Shown here in pieces: positions 41,579-49,798 of a DNA stretch of 64,000 bases (its first letter is position 1; the number at the start of each line of letters is the position of its first letter). The notes beneath the pieces were generated by a model, which saw only the letters and a program-made list of their open reading frames with translations, was not told where the DNA came from and searched no databases. This DNA comes from Oscillospiraceae bacterium. Its GTDB lineage: Bacteria; Bacillota; Clostridia; Oscillospirales; Oscillospiraceae. The translations under genes were made by a program, and so were the position numbers. The stretch is taken from assembly GCA_015067725.1 (NCBI GenBank), contig SVLX01000006.1, forward strand, positions 1-64,000, written 5' to 3'.

Positions 41579-44385
41579 ACATTCTGAGCAAAGTCACCTG
41601 GAAATCCATGGAGAAGAACCGTCCCCGAACCATTGCCACCATTCTGGGCGTCATTGTGTCGGCGGCCATGTTTATGGCGGTGGTTACCCTGGCCTGGAGC
41701 ATAAGGGATTACATGGTGCGGGGCTATCGATTCATAAACGGTGATTTCTTCGTCAGTTTCAGCTATGCCACCGGCGAGCAGGCTCAGGCTCTGCGGAAAG
41801 ACCCCATGGCAAAACAGGTGGCGGATTATGGCGTTCTGGGATATTACACCATGGACGGCGACTTTAATTTCAACAGTACCTATATGCTGGGTGCGGTGGA
41901 CGGTGCTTTTCTGGAGCAGATGTCCGTCCCGCTGGAGCAAGGTCGTCTGCCGGAAAACAGCGGAGAACTGGTGATTCCCGATTCCCTGAATACCCAGCGC
42001 ATTCTCAATGACCTGCCGCCATACGCACCGGGAGACCAGATTACCCTGGAACTCCACCGCAGATGGCCCGGTGATGAGGAATCGGCTCTGGCCAGTACCA
42101 TAGAAGACGGAGTCCGGGAACGTACCTATACCATTGTGGGCATAATGACAGACCGGGATTACACGGTAACGGAATGGTTGCCGGTCAGTATGCTCACCCG
42201 GTCTGACGAGCAACAGGGGGATATTCTCTGGCATCGTCTCTTTGTCCGGACAGACAGGGCTCTGGATGCGGAGTCTCTGGCGGCTGACGGCGCATACGGC
42301 GAGGAACGACAACTGAACTGGACTTACCTGCGGATGTTTGGCAGAACCGGCGCAGTCAATACCAATGATGTTCTGGTAACACTGGTTGTCATTCTCTTTG
42401 CCATCATTATGGTGGCCTCCGTCAGTCTCATTGGCAATGCCTTTTCCATCTCCGTCTCCGAGCGGACGAAGCAATTCGGCCTGCTCAGCAGCATAGGCGC
42501 AACCAAAAAGCAGATTCGCCAGAGTGTCCGGTTTGAGGCACTGCTGATTGCCGCATTGGGTATCCCGGTGGGGATTGTCTGCGGATATGGGGGCATTGCC
42601 ATTACCATTGATCTTCTCCGGGAGAATCTAAGCAGACTGTTCACCTTTGGAAGCGATGGGCTGGTGGAGATGTATGGGGTATTCTCGCCCTTGGCGGCTG
42701 TGACGGCGGCACTGGTGTGTTTTGTAACCATTTTGATTTCCACATGGCTGCCGGCCCGCAGAGCCACCGAAGTTGCCCCGCTGGAGGCCATTCGGGGCAA
42801 TACGGAATACAAGACACCCCCCGGTACCGCAGGCGGCGGGAAGATAACCGGTTTCCTCTTTGGACTTCCCGGATTGCTTGCCCGGAAGTACCACCGGGTA
42901 TCGGGCAGGAAGTACCGGGCGACCATGTTCTCTCTGGCCATCAGTCTGGTGCTGTTTACCTTCTCCGGCTACTTTTCCCAACAGCTCAGCATGACGGCAG
43001 ATACGGCCCATGTGGAGAACTTTGATTATACCATAGTCTCCCTTGCAGACAATCAGATGGAGGTCTATGAACAGCTCCGCAAAGACCCGGTCGTGGCGAA
43101 GTCGGCACTGGTCTACAGCATGTATCAGTATGTGTGTATGCCCAATGCCGCTCTGGTGGAGGAGTACCGGCAGATTATGGAGGCGGGCTATCTGCGGCAG
43201 TACCCGGAAGATGGCTGGTCACTGCACCAGGTGGAGCTGGTCTTTCTGGAGGACAGTATCTTTACGGAATATCTGAAGTCAGAAGGCATTGACCCTAAAC
43301 CCTATCTGGAGGGGGAAATGCTCAAAGCCGTTGCCCTGAAGCAGAATATGGGGACATTCTTAATCGAAAATGACGCGGGGGAATATGAGCGGTACACCTA
43401 CTATGGCAGAGCACTGAACGACGGCATTGCCCCTCTGACCACCTTCTCCGCCCAATTACCCGAAGACTTGACGGATGATGGACACTGGTCGCACCATGAT
43501 TTCACCGTGTCTGCGCAGGGTGAGCCCATGCTGGTGGCCTACGACTGGTCAACCAGTGACGGCGATTTGCGCCCCGACGAGCCGCAACAAACCCATTACC
43601 GCATCGAAATCATCCCGGAAACCTCCAGCGGAATGGGTCTTTGCAACTATTATGCCTGTGACGAAACCGGCAAGGTCAGGGAAGAACAACCTCTGGCCAG
43701 CGCCACCCGGTATGCGCCCCGGATTCAGGTGGAGAACCATCTGGAGCAGCTCCCCTTTGGGGTGGCATCCTGGAATGGCAACTCGATTACGCTGGTGTTG
43801 CCCCTGTCCAGACTGGAGGAAAGTCTGCTGCAGTCTGGCCCTTACGAGCTGGAGCTGAGACTGAAATGGACGGACTATCAGCAGGCCATGTCCATGCTGG
43901 AGAAAACCGTGGAAGGCGACCCTCAATTCTCCGTTATGGACCATCTGGAGGCACAGATGAACCAGCGGGGACTGGTGACCATGATTCGGGTATTCTCTCT
44001 GGGCTTTATCGTCCTGATTTCCCTGATTTCCGCAGCCAATGTGTTCAACACCATCTCCACCAACATTGCCCTGCGGCGCAGAGACTTTGGAATGCTCCGC
44101 TCCGTGGGCATGAAGACCGGAGAGCTGTACCGGATGATGGTTTATGAGTGTCTGATCTACGGGATTAAGGCTCTGCTCTTGGGTCTTCCGGTTGGATTTG
44201 CCGGTTGCTACTGGCTCCATGGGGTTATGGATGATGCCATTTTGACCTCGTTCCGGTTCCCCTGGGATTTGGCGCTGGTCGGTGCGGGCAGTATTTTCCT
44301 GGTGGTCTTTGCCTCCATGCTCTATGGCATCGGCAAGCTGAAGAAAGACAACCCCATTGAGGCCATCCGCATGACTGAACTGTAA
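41575..44385 (+). CDS. FtsX-like ABC exporter permease (936 aa)
   Basis: GTG start at 41575, coupled to the ATPase gene. The protein has two FtsX-type units: helices near ~20-40 and ~265-395, then ~460-480 and ~805-925, each with a large extracytosolic part (about 60-250 and 490-800). FtsX signatures include SVSERTKQFGLLSSIGATKKQIRQS and TNIALRRRDFGMLRSVGMKTGELYRMM. It is longer than BceB (about 650) and closer to double-FtsX permeases found with two-component systems in Firmicutes. It likely senses or removes a membrane-active peptide (inference). Confidence 0.93.
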   Translation: MNILSKVTWKSMEKNRPRTIATILGVIVSAAMFMAVVTLAWSIRDYMVRGYRFINGDFFVSFSYATGEQAQALRKDPMAKQVADYGVLGYYTMDGDFNFNSTYMLGAVDGAFLEQMSVPLEQGRLPENSGELVIPDSLNTQRILNDLPPYAPGDQITLELHRRWPGDEESALASTIEDGVRERTYTIVGIMTDRDYTVTEWLPVSMLTRSDEQQGDILWHRLFVRTDRALDAESLAADGAYGEERQLNWTYLRMFGRTGAVNTNDVLVTLVVILFAIIMVASVSLIGNAFSISVSERTKQFGLLSSIGATKKQIRQSVRFEALLIAALGIPVGIVCGYGGIAITIDLLRENLSRLFTFGSDGLVEMYGVFSPLAAVTAALVCFVTILISTWLPARRATEVAPLEAIRGNTEYKTPPGTAGGGKITGFLFGLPGLLARKYHRVSGRKYRATMFSLAISLVLFTFSGYFSQQLSMTADTAHVENFDYTIVSLADNQMEVYEQLRKDPVVAKSALVYSMYQYVCMPNAALVEEYRQIMEAGYLRQYPEDGWSLHQVELVFLEDSIFTEYLKSEGIDPKPYLEGEMLKAVALKQNMGTFLIENDAGEYERYTYYGRALNDGIAPLTTFSAQLPEDLTDDGHWSHHDFTVSAQGEPMLVAYDWSTSDGDLRPDEPQQTHYRIEIIPETSSGMGLCNYYACDETGKVREEQPLASATRYAPRIQVENHLEQLPFGVASWNGNSITLVLPLSRLEESLLQSGPYELELRLKWTDYQQAMSMLEKTVEGDPQFSVMDHLEAQMNQRGLVTMIRVFSLGFIVLISLISAANVFNTISTNIALRRRDFGMLRSVGMKTGELYRMMVYECLIYGIKALLLGLPVGFAGCYWLHGVMDDAILTSFRFPWDLALVGAGSIFLVVFASMLYGIGKLKKDNPIEAIRMTEL

Positions 44386-44478
44386 GCCTAAAGGGATACA
44401 GAAAACCTGAGCCGCCCCTGGTTAAGTCCGGGGGCGGCAGAATTCAGCCTTTGCCGGAAAAAGTCGGAGATTTTGGAC

Positions 44479-44507
44479 TTGACAGACGGCGCATTCGTGA
44501 TTATAAT
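44479..44507 (+). promoter_or_regulatory. Promoter of tRNA-Pro
   Basis: Consensus -35 TTGACA (44479-44484), 17-bp spacer, consensus -10 TATAAT (44502-44507), 20 bp before the mature 5' end. Confidence 0.9.
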
Positions 44508-44527
44508 AGAGAAGTTCATGAGAATAT

Positions 44528-44604
44528 CGGGGTGTGGCGAAGCTTGGTATCGCGCTTGGTTCGGGTCCAAGAGGCCGCGGGTTCGAATCCCGCCACTCCG
44601 ACCA
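44528..44604 (+). tRNA. tRNA-Pro (anticodon CGG)
   Basis: Acceptor CGGGGTG with CACTCCG (one G-T pair), anticodon loop TTCGGGT (anticodon CGG, G37 as in proline tRNAs), T-arm GGGTTCGAATCCC and encoded ACCA. 77 nt including CCA. Confidence 0.95.
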
Positions 44605-44606
44605 TG

Positions 44607-44642
44607 AAAAACGACAAGTTTCGACAGAAACTTGTCGTTTTT
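44607..44642 (+). terminator. Terminator of tRNA-Pro
   Basis: A perfect 16-bp stem, AAAAACGACAAGTTTC (44607-44622) with its complement at 44627-44642, loop GACA; it ends in TTTTT and touches element B. Confidence 0.9.
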
Positions 44643-44814
44643 CAATGATATCCGTTCCTGCCGGAACGGGTGATATATCTTCGATATGATATCCACCTGC
44701 GGTGGGTGATATATGCCTGCGGCATATGAAGGAACGGATATTATATCATGCTTGCGAAGCAAGTATATCATACGGCGGAAGCCGTATATCATATTGCGTA
44801 GCAATATATCATTT
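44641..44814 (+). repeat. Structured hairpin element, copy B (TGATAT scaffold)
   Basis: 174 bp, opening TTCAATGATATCCGTTCC and closing ATATCATT. It is collinear with copy A (3345-3519, minus): same order of seven hairpins, same TGATAT/ATATCA spacers, and a 42-nt central block from GGAACGGATATTATATCATG to the following ATATCA that is identical. Hairpins 2, 3, 4 and 7 have different stems that still pair. It begins at the terminator of tRNA-Pro. Confidence 0.82.
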
Positions 44815-44877
44815 ATGTAAGAGTTCGAATTCATACGCAAAAACAGCAAAAATATCTTTTTTGTAGCCCATAGCCAC

Positions 44878-44920
44878 AAAAGAGACTGCGTTTGTCTACC
44901 GGATAAGCGCAGTCTCTTTT
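44878..44920 (-). terminator. Hairpin with TTTGTCTACCG loop
   Basis: A perfect 13-bp stem, AAAAGAGACTGCG (44878-44890) with CGCAGTCTCTTTT (44908-44920). It is a likely terminator for the 70-codon ORF that ends at 44924, and its loop word recurs in the hairpin beside tRNA-Leu. Confidence 0.7.
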
Positions 44921-44923
44921 GAA

Positions 44924-45136
44924 CTAAGTGCGCTCTGCGGAAAGATCAGCGCGCTTAACTCCACATTGAGCGTAAGCACAATGCTTCGTATCGGTATCGC
45001 CACTGCTGCGCTTGGACGAAGAACAACCTTCACCGAATATAGTATAGTGCAAACATTTTATGGCATGCAGAATGAGCTTCGCGATCTGAATTTTACTTAA
45101 TAATAATACCAGTCCCATTGCAATATGCATTGTCAT
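44924..45136 (-). CDS. Possible small Cys-containing protein (70 aa), uncertain
   Basis: An open frame of 70 codons (MTMHIAMGLVLLLSKIQIAK...) with a hydrophobic N-terminal half and a polar tail holding three cysteines. It ends three bases before a strong hairpin, which favours a real transcript. No convincing Shine-Dalgarno sequence precedes the ATG and no family is recognised, so it may be spurious or a gene remnant. Nothing else coding is seen in 44815-45185. Confidence 0.3.
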   Translation of the reverse strand: MTMHIAMGLVLLLSKIQIAKLILHAIKCLHYTIFGEGCSSSKRSSGDTDTKHCAYAQCGVKRADLSAERT

Positions 45137-45185
45137 GTGTTATTATCCCACTGTACAGAGACACAAAAATTAGGGAGGTGTTTTT

Positions 45186-46292
45186 TTGAAACACTTGCGG
45201 TTGTTTTGGAAAAAAGAGATGGTGCTGTGTATCTCTGGGATTTGCGCCATATTGACGATGTTTATTGTCCCACCTGATGGGGAATACCTCGGCTACATTG
45301 ACCTGCGGGTATTGTGTCTGTTGCTGAGTTTAATGGCAGTGGTGGCTGGCGCTCAGGGCTGTGGCGTTTTCCGGTGGATGACCTGGGGGCTGCTCAAGAG
45401 AACGCACAGCGGGCGACTGCTTGGGGTTGTGCTGGTGCTGTTGCCGTTTTTCAGCTCCATGCTGGTGACCAATGATGTGGCTCTGCTGGTCTTTGTTCCC
45501 TTTACGCTGGGTCTGCTGACCGGACTGGACTGCCGCCGGGCAATGATTCCCATGCTGGTGTTGCAGACCATTGCTGCCAATCTGGGCTCCATGGCGACCC
45601 CGGTGGGTAATCCTCAGAATCTGTTCCTCTATGCTACATATGAATTATCAGCCGGGGCATTTTTTGCCGTTACCCTGCCTTTGACTGCCGTTAGCCTGGT
45701 TGCTCTGGCAGTTTCGGCGCTGCCGGTGCTGCCCAAAAATCTGCCGGAACTGGAATTGCAACCGGAAATGATAGACACTCCCCGAAAGTTGGCGGTCTAT
45801 GGACTGCTGTTTGTGTTGTGCCTGCTGACCGTTTTCCGGGTTGTTCCCTATGGGATTACCGTTGCGGTGGTGCTTTTGGGACTGGTGGTTATGGACCGGA
45901 AACTCCTGCGGGAGCTGGATTATGGCTTGTTGGTTACATTCGTCTGTTTCTTTGTCGTCTCCGGTAACCTTGGGCGGGTAGAGGGCATCCGCACCGCACT
46001 CCAGAGTCTTCTTGCGCGCAATACCCTGCTGACGGCGGTGGGCTCCAGTCAGGTCATCAGCAATGTCCCGGCGGCGGTACTGCTGGCCGGCTTTACCGAC
46101 CAGTGGCAACCTCTGCTGGAGGGGGTCAATATTGGCGGTCTGGGTACACCCATTGCATCACTGGCCAGTCTCATCACCCTGAAGCAGTATCTCCGGTTTA
46201 AGGAAGCCAAAGGTGGGAAGTTCCTGCTGGTCTTCCTGAGCGCAAATGTGCTTGGTCTGCTGCTGTTGCTGGCGTTTGCCGCGTTGACCTGA
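45186..46292 (+). CDS. Anion permease of the ArsB/NhaD/SLC13 superfamily
   Basis: 368 residues, TTG start at 45186 preceded by GGGAGG. About ten membrane helices. The pattern (ISGICAILTMFIVPP, LPFFSSMLVTNDVALLVFVPFTL, QTIAANLGSMATPVGNPQNLFLY, then VVSGNLGRVEG and SQVISNVPAAVLLAGF) fits the ion-transporter superfamily, with the paired TNDVAL/ATPVGNPQN and SNVPAA motifs of the substrate sites. It may carry a dicarboxylate, arsenite-like or inorganic anion; the sequence does not tell which. It is preceded by the tRNA-Pro/element B region and appears monocistronic. Confidence 0.85.
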   Translation: MKHLRLFWKKEMVLCISGICAILTMFIVPPDGEYLGYIDLRVLCLLLSLMAVVAGAQGCGVFRWMTWGLLKRTHSGRLLGVVLVLLPFFSSMLVTNDVALLVFVPFTLGLLTGLDCRRAMIPMLVLQTIAANLGSMATPVGNPQNLFLYATYELSAGAFFAVTLPLTAVSLVALAVSALPVLPKNLPELELQPEMIDTPRKLAVYGLLFVLCLLTVFRVVPYGITVAVVLLGLVVMDRKLLRELDYGLLVTFVCFFVVSGNLGRVEGIRTALQSLLARNTLLTAVGSSQVISNVPAAVLLAGFTDQWQPLLEGVNIGGLGTPIASLASLITLKQYLRFKEAKGGKFLLVFLSANVLGLLLLLAFAALT

Positions 46293-46361
46293 CTGAGCCG
46301 GAAGATCCGGCGTGTTGTCGATTTGTGTCGTGCATTCTCCGGGATTGTCGAACGTTCTTTG

Positions 46362-46390
46362 TTGCTTTCTTTATGCTTAACCGGTATAAT
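46362..46390 (+). promoter_or_regulatory. Promoter of the 150-aa hypothetical gene
   Basis: -35 TTGCTT (46362-46367), 17-bp spacer, consensus -10 TATAAT (46385-46390). Confidence 0.65.
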
Positions 46391-46436
46391 ACTGGATATC
46401 CATCTTAAAAACGAGATAAAGAGGAGCGTGGAGACA

Positions 46437-46889
46437 ATGCCTAAGGGAATGATGCATTCTTTCTGGATTCTGCCAAAAGGTTACAATACCATGGCTGACC
46501 GGATTCTGGATGAACGGATAACCAAATGGGGCGTTGTTCCCATCAGCCGGGGTGGACCGGCGGAGGAAGCGGAGGAATTGTCCAGATACCTGCTGGATTT
46601 CAGTACCGCCAAAGCCTACACCGCCACCCACATCAATAACCGGATGATGCTGGAGAGTTTTCATGCCTTCCTGACCATCAAAACCTTGACGGAGGGATTC
46701 CTGCCTGCATGGGGATTCTGCCAGAACAGCTTTTCGGTTATACCTGCCGAAGCATTGCCGGAGCTGATTTCTGTTCTGGGTACACTGTCACCTTACGCCG
46801 CATGGAGACGGCTGCAAAAGCTGTGCATTGAGGCCCAGGCGCAGGGGAATCACCTCCTTTACCGTGGCATTCTCCCGGAATATGCGTAA
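46437..46889 (+). CDS. Hypothetical protein (150 aa)
   Basis: ATG 46437 (MPKGMMHSFWILPKGYNTMAD) is preceded by GAGGAGC and a consensus -10; the longer upstream frame overlaps the promoter. The product looks soluble and mostly helical, with no signal peptide, membrane helix or metal motif. Segments such as LSRYLLDFSTAKAYTATHINNRMMLESF and TEGFLPAWGFCQNSFSVIP are not ones I can place in a family. Single gene with a strong terminator. Function unknown. Confidence 0.72.
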   Translation: MPKGMMHSFWILPKGYNTMADRILDERITKWGVVPISRGGPAEEAEELSRYLLDFSTAKAYTATHINNRMMLESFHAFLTIKTLTEGFLPAWGFCQNSFSVIPAEALPELISVLGTLSPYAAWRRLQKLCIEAQAQGNHLLYRGILPEYA

Positions 46890-46930
46890 GAATATCTGAC
46901 TGCCGGACAGAAGGGAATAACCGATAAAAG

Positions 46931-46968
46931 CGCGTCCACCTCATTGTTGTTTGAGGTGGACGCGTTTG
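46931..46968. terminator. Bidirectional terminator between convergent genes
   Basis: A perfect 13-bp stem, CGCGTCCACCTCA (46931-46943) with TGAGGTGGACGCG (46952-46964), between the hypothetical gene and the yfhO-like gene. Confidence 0.88.
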
Positions 46969-49671
46969 TTATTTCTTCTTTTTACGCTGGAAACGACCTG
47001 CTTTTCTGGGTATATGGCTGACCAGCAGAATGCCCAGGAAAACCAAGGCGGCAACTGCGGAAATCAACAGCCCCTGATAGAAGGAAGTATTGTGGTAAGT
47101 GAAGGTGACGGTATGCTCACCGGGCGTTAAAACCACACCTACCATCGATTCCAATACCGGGAATGTCTCTCCGGGCACCCCATCCACCGTGACCATCCAG
47201 TTCTCGTCATAGGGAATGGAGGTATAAAGCACAGGGGCGGCAGTGGTGGCAGTAACCGTACCGGTGGCGGTCGTGCCGGTTAATTTACTCAGCTCCAGCG
47301 TTCCGGAGTTAAGCATGTTATAGCCGGTCCAGAAGACTCCCCGGTTCAGGACGGCCGCACCAAGTGTCACCCGACCATCCTCGTTGGCTTTGGAGCAAGT
47401 GAAGTCCACTTCAATTAAGTCTCCGGCGACACAGTCTCCCACGGAGACCATCTGATCCAGATTCAGAGAGTCAGCGCAGATTTCGGAGCCGTTTTTGTAA
47501 ACGGTCATGCTGTTCCGCTTGGTTACATAGAAGTCCAGACAAACAAAGCCATCGGCGGGGACGGTAAATGAGACGGTTATTTTGCCGGTTTTACTGCCGG
47601 TGGAGTAACTGTATGCACCGGCAGAGCCCCGGGAAGTAACTTTAATGCCATCGTTACTGTAGCCATCGAATGTTTCAACCCGGGTATAGACATCTTCGGC
47701 AATGCCGGTTGCCGCAGTGAACAGCCGGTTCTGGAACGCAAAAGTTCCCGCGTCATCATCCTCTGAGGTCATGGGCAGGATGTCCCGGGTAACCATGAAA
47801 CCCAGGGGGAGATAGGCATTGTTCTCCACCAGGTCGGTTTTGCCCATCTTAAAGACAGGGGTATGGAGGCTGGTTTCCGTCCATGAGCCATCCCTGGAGA
47901 TGAGGTACTTGAGATTTAGGAACAACTCAGAGACAGGAGACGCTTCTTCATAACTGTACCGGTTGTAAGAGGGTTTAGCTCCGTAACCCAGGGCAGACAT
48001 GAATCTGGTCACCCGCACATTGGCGGAAGAGGAGAACAGGGTAATGCCGCTGTAACCATTGATGGCATCGTCATTGAGGGTCTGGGTCTGCGTGGCCTCG
48101 GCACGGTAGTAAACCGTATCCGGCTCACGCTGCTCCATGTGGGCGATGACGGCGGCGGTATCGGTGGTGCCTCTGGGGTAATTGGCGATGTTGGTGCCGC
48201 CAAACCGCACCCCGAAGTTTACCGTAGCCGTGACCAGCTCCAGGGCCATCACCAGCACCAGAATCCATGGCAAAGTCCGGTTCCAGCTTACCTGCTGTGC
48301 CGTAAGCGGAATCAGTTCGGCGGTGGGGCCGTCTTCTGTTTCCACAATGACCTTTTTCTCCCTGACCTTTGCGGTGAGGATGTAGACATAGAACACCAGG
48401 AAGACCAGATTGTAAATCAGGAAAATGGGCTCTGTCCGGTCATTGGAACAGGCCACAAGACCCAAAATGGGAATGGCAGCAACCACAGACTGCCATTTTG
48501 GTGTGGATTCTGATTCCAGCCAGCTCCGGTAAGCCACCACCAGTACCACAAAGGAGAACAGGAAGCTGAACCGGTAGGGAATCATGTTGGTGAAATGGAA
48601 ACCATGCCAGACATAGTCCAGTTGCCGGATAATGAAGCTGAGCATGAAGAAAAGCAGGAGGAAAGTGGTGCAGAGTTTCTCCCGCAGCTTAAACTTCCGG
48701 TTGAGGAAGAACCGGAAAACCAGAATCAGCGGCAATACCCCGCAGTACAGGTTGGGAAGTCCCTCTTTGAAGGTGATTTCCGTACCGCCCAGGGTATTTC
48801 CGGCGACCTGTCTCATGGCATCGAGAAGCCCCAGGAAGGTATCTTTGGTGACGATGTTCAAATCGAACTTGGTGGGGAATTTGTTGACGCTGGAATAAGT
48901 GTCTCCCAGTGCCGTCAATGTGGGCCACTGGATAAAGGCGGTCATGGCAATAGCCAACAGCGAGAACAGGAAAATCAGACCCAAATCACCCAGGAACCGA
49001 CGGAAGCCACGGCCATAGCATATCTCATAGACAAAGAAACTCAGGGCAACGAAAATACAGACAAAGAAGCCCACATAGTAATTGCACACAATGGCAAGGA
49101 AAAGACTCAGGGTATACAGAACAAACTTTCTTTCTTTCAGCAACCGCACCATACCCAGCACCACCAGCGGCAGAAGGGCAAAGGTATCCAGCCACATGAT
49201 GTTCCATTGATAGCCCAGAGCCCATGCGCACAGGCCATAGGCAGCGGAGAAGACCGGGACAGCCCAGTCCCTGCGAGTGAAAATCTGCTGAAGGAAGATG
49301 CCAAAGAACAGGCCGGCAAGACCCAGCTTTATGGGTACCAGCAGGGAGAAATAGCCCAGCAGGAAGGATTCCGGCACCAGCACGGACAGCAGGTTTAACG
49401 GAGATGCCAGATAGTAGGAAATAAGCCCCAGATAGTCCACGCCCAGACCCATATTCCAGTTGTACAGCAAAGAGCCGCCGGAGCGCAGTGTGTCCCGATA
49501 CTCCACGAAGAAGGGATAGTATTGGTGCCACATATCGGAATACAGGATAGAAGAATCCCCGAAAGGCGTATACCCCCGGATAATCATCACCATCAGGTAA
49601 GCCAAAAAGGGGAGGGCAAAGGACAGAAGCAGGAACTTGTTGCGGTCAAATGTCGGTCTCAGGCGTTTCAT
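46969..49671 (-). CDS. YfhO family membrane protein
   Basis: 900 residues. The N-terminal ~500 residues carry about eleven to twelve membrane helices in the GT-C-like YfhO pattern, with ILYSDMWHQYYPFFVEYRDTLRSGGSLLYNWNMGLGVDY near residue 45 and the LASPLNLLS motif after it. A large external domain with beta strands follows (~500-860), then a final helix and a basic tail KAGRFQRKKKK. YfhO proteins are linked to glycosylation of lipoteichoic acid or other surface polymers. AAAGGA precedes the ATG. Own promoter at 49751; the gene lies downstream of the DHHW/MBOAT pair. Confidence 0.92.
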   Translation of the reverse strand: MKRLRPTFDRNKFLLLSFALPFLAYLMVMIIRGYTPFGDSSILYSDMWHQYYPFFVEYRDTLRSGGSLLYNWNMGLGVDYLGLISYYLASPLNLLSVLVPESFLLGYFSLLVPIKLGLAGLFFGIFLQQIFTRRDWAVPVFSAAYGLCAWALGYQWNIMWLDTFALLPLVVLGMVRLLKERKFVLYTLSLFLAIVCNYYVGFFVCIFVALSFFVYEICYGRGFRRFLGDLGLIFLFSLLAIAMTAFIQWPTLTALGDTYSSVNKFPTKFDLNIVTKDTFLGLLDAMRQVAGNTLGGTEITFKEGLPNLYCGVLPLILVFRFFLNRKFKLREKLCTTFLLLFFMLSFIIRQLDYVWHGFHFTNMIPYRFSFLFSFVVLVVAYRSWLESESTPKWQSVVAAIPILGLVACSNDRTEPIFLIYNLVFLVFYVYILTAKVREKKVIVETEDGPTAELIPLTAQQVSWNRTLPWILVLVMALELVTATVNFGVRFGGTNIANYPRGTTDTAAVIAHMEQREPDTVYYRAEATQTQTLNDDAINGYSGITLFSSSANVRVTRFMSALGYGAKPSYNRYSYEEASPVSELFLNLKYLISRDGSWTETSLHTPVFKMGKTDLVENNAYLPLGFMVTRDILPMTSEDDDAGTFAFQNRLFTAATGIAEDVYTRVETFDGYSNDGIKVTSRGSAGAYSYSTGSKTGKITVSFTVPADGFVCLDFYVTKRNSMTVYKNGSEICADSLNLDQMVSVGDCVAGDLIEVDFTCSKANEDGRVTLGAAVLNRGVFWTGYNMLNSGTLELSKLTGTTATGTVTATTAAPVLYTSIPYDENWMVTVDGVPGETFPVLESMVGVVLTPGEHTVTFTYHNTSFYQGLLISAVAALVFLGILLVSHIPRKAGRFQRKKKK

Positions 49672-49750
49672 GGGCGGTCCTTTCTGTGTAGGTGGTAAGT
49701 AAAGGCCGGATCAACTTGTGAAGAATCCGGGTTGGAAACGGTTACCAATG

Positions 49751-49779
49751 ATTATAGCACAAGTTGACCCGAAGATAAA
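49751..49779 (-). promoter_or_regulatory. Promoter of the yfhO-like gene
   Basis: Consensus -10 TATAAT on the minus strand (49751-49756), 17-bp spacer, weak -35 TTTATC (49774-49779). Confidence 0.5.
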
Positions 49780-49798
49780 CCGTTGGACGGTGAATTTT

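Noticed and set aside
44641..44814. Simple transposon remnant (MITE) explanation for the hairpin element
   Set aside because: Copy A has an 11-bp terminal inverted repeat that could fit a MITE, but no target-site duplication is evident, and compensatory stem changes between the copies are not expected of a passive element. It is kept as a possibility only.
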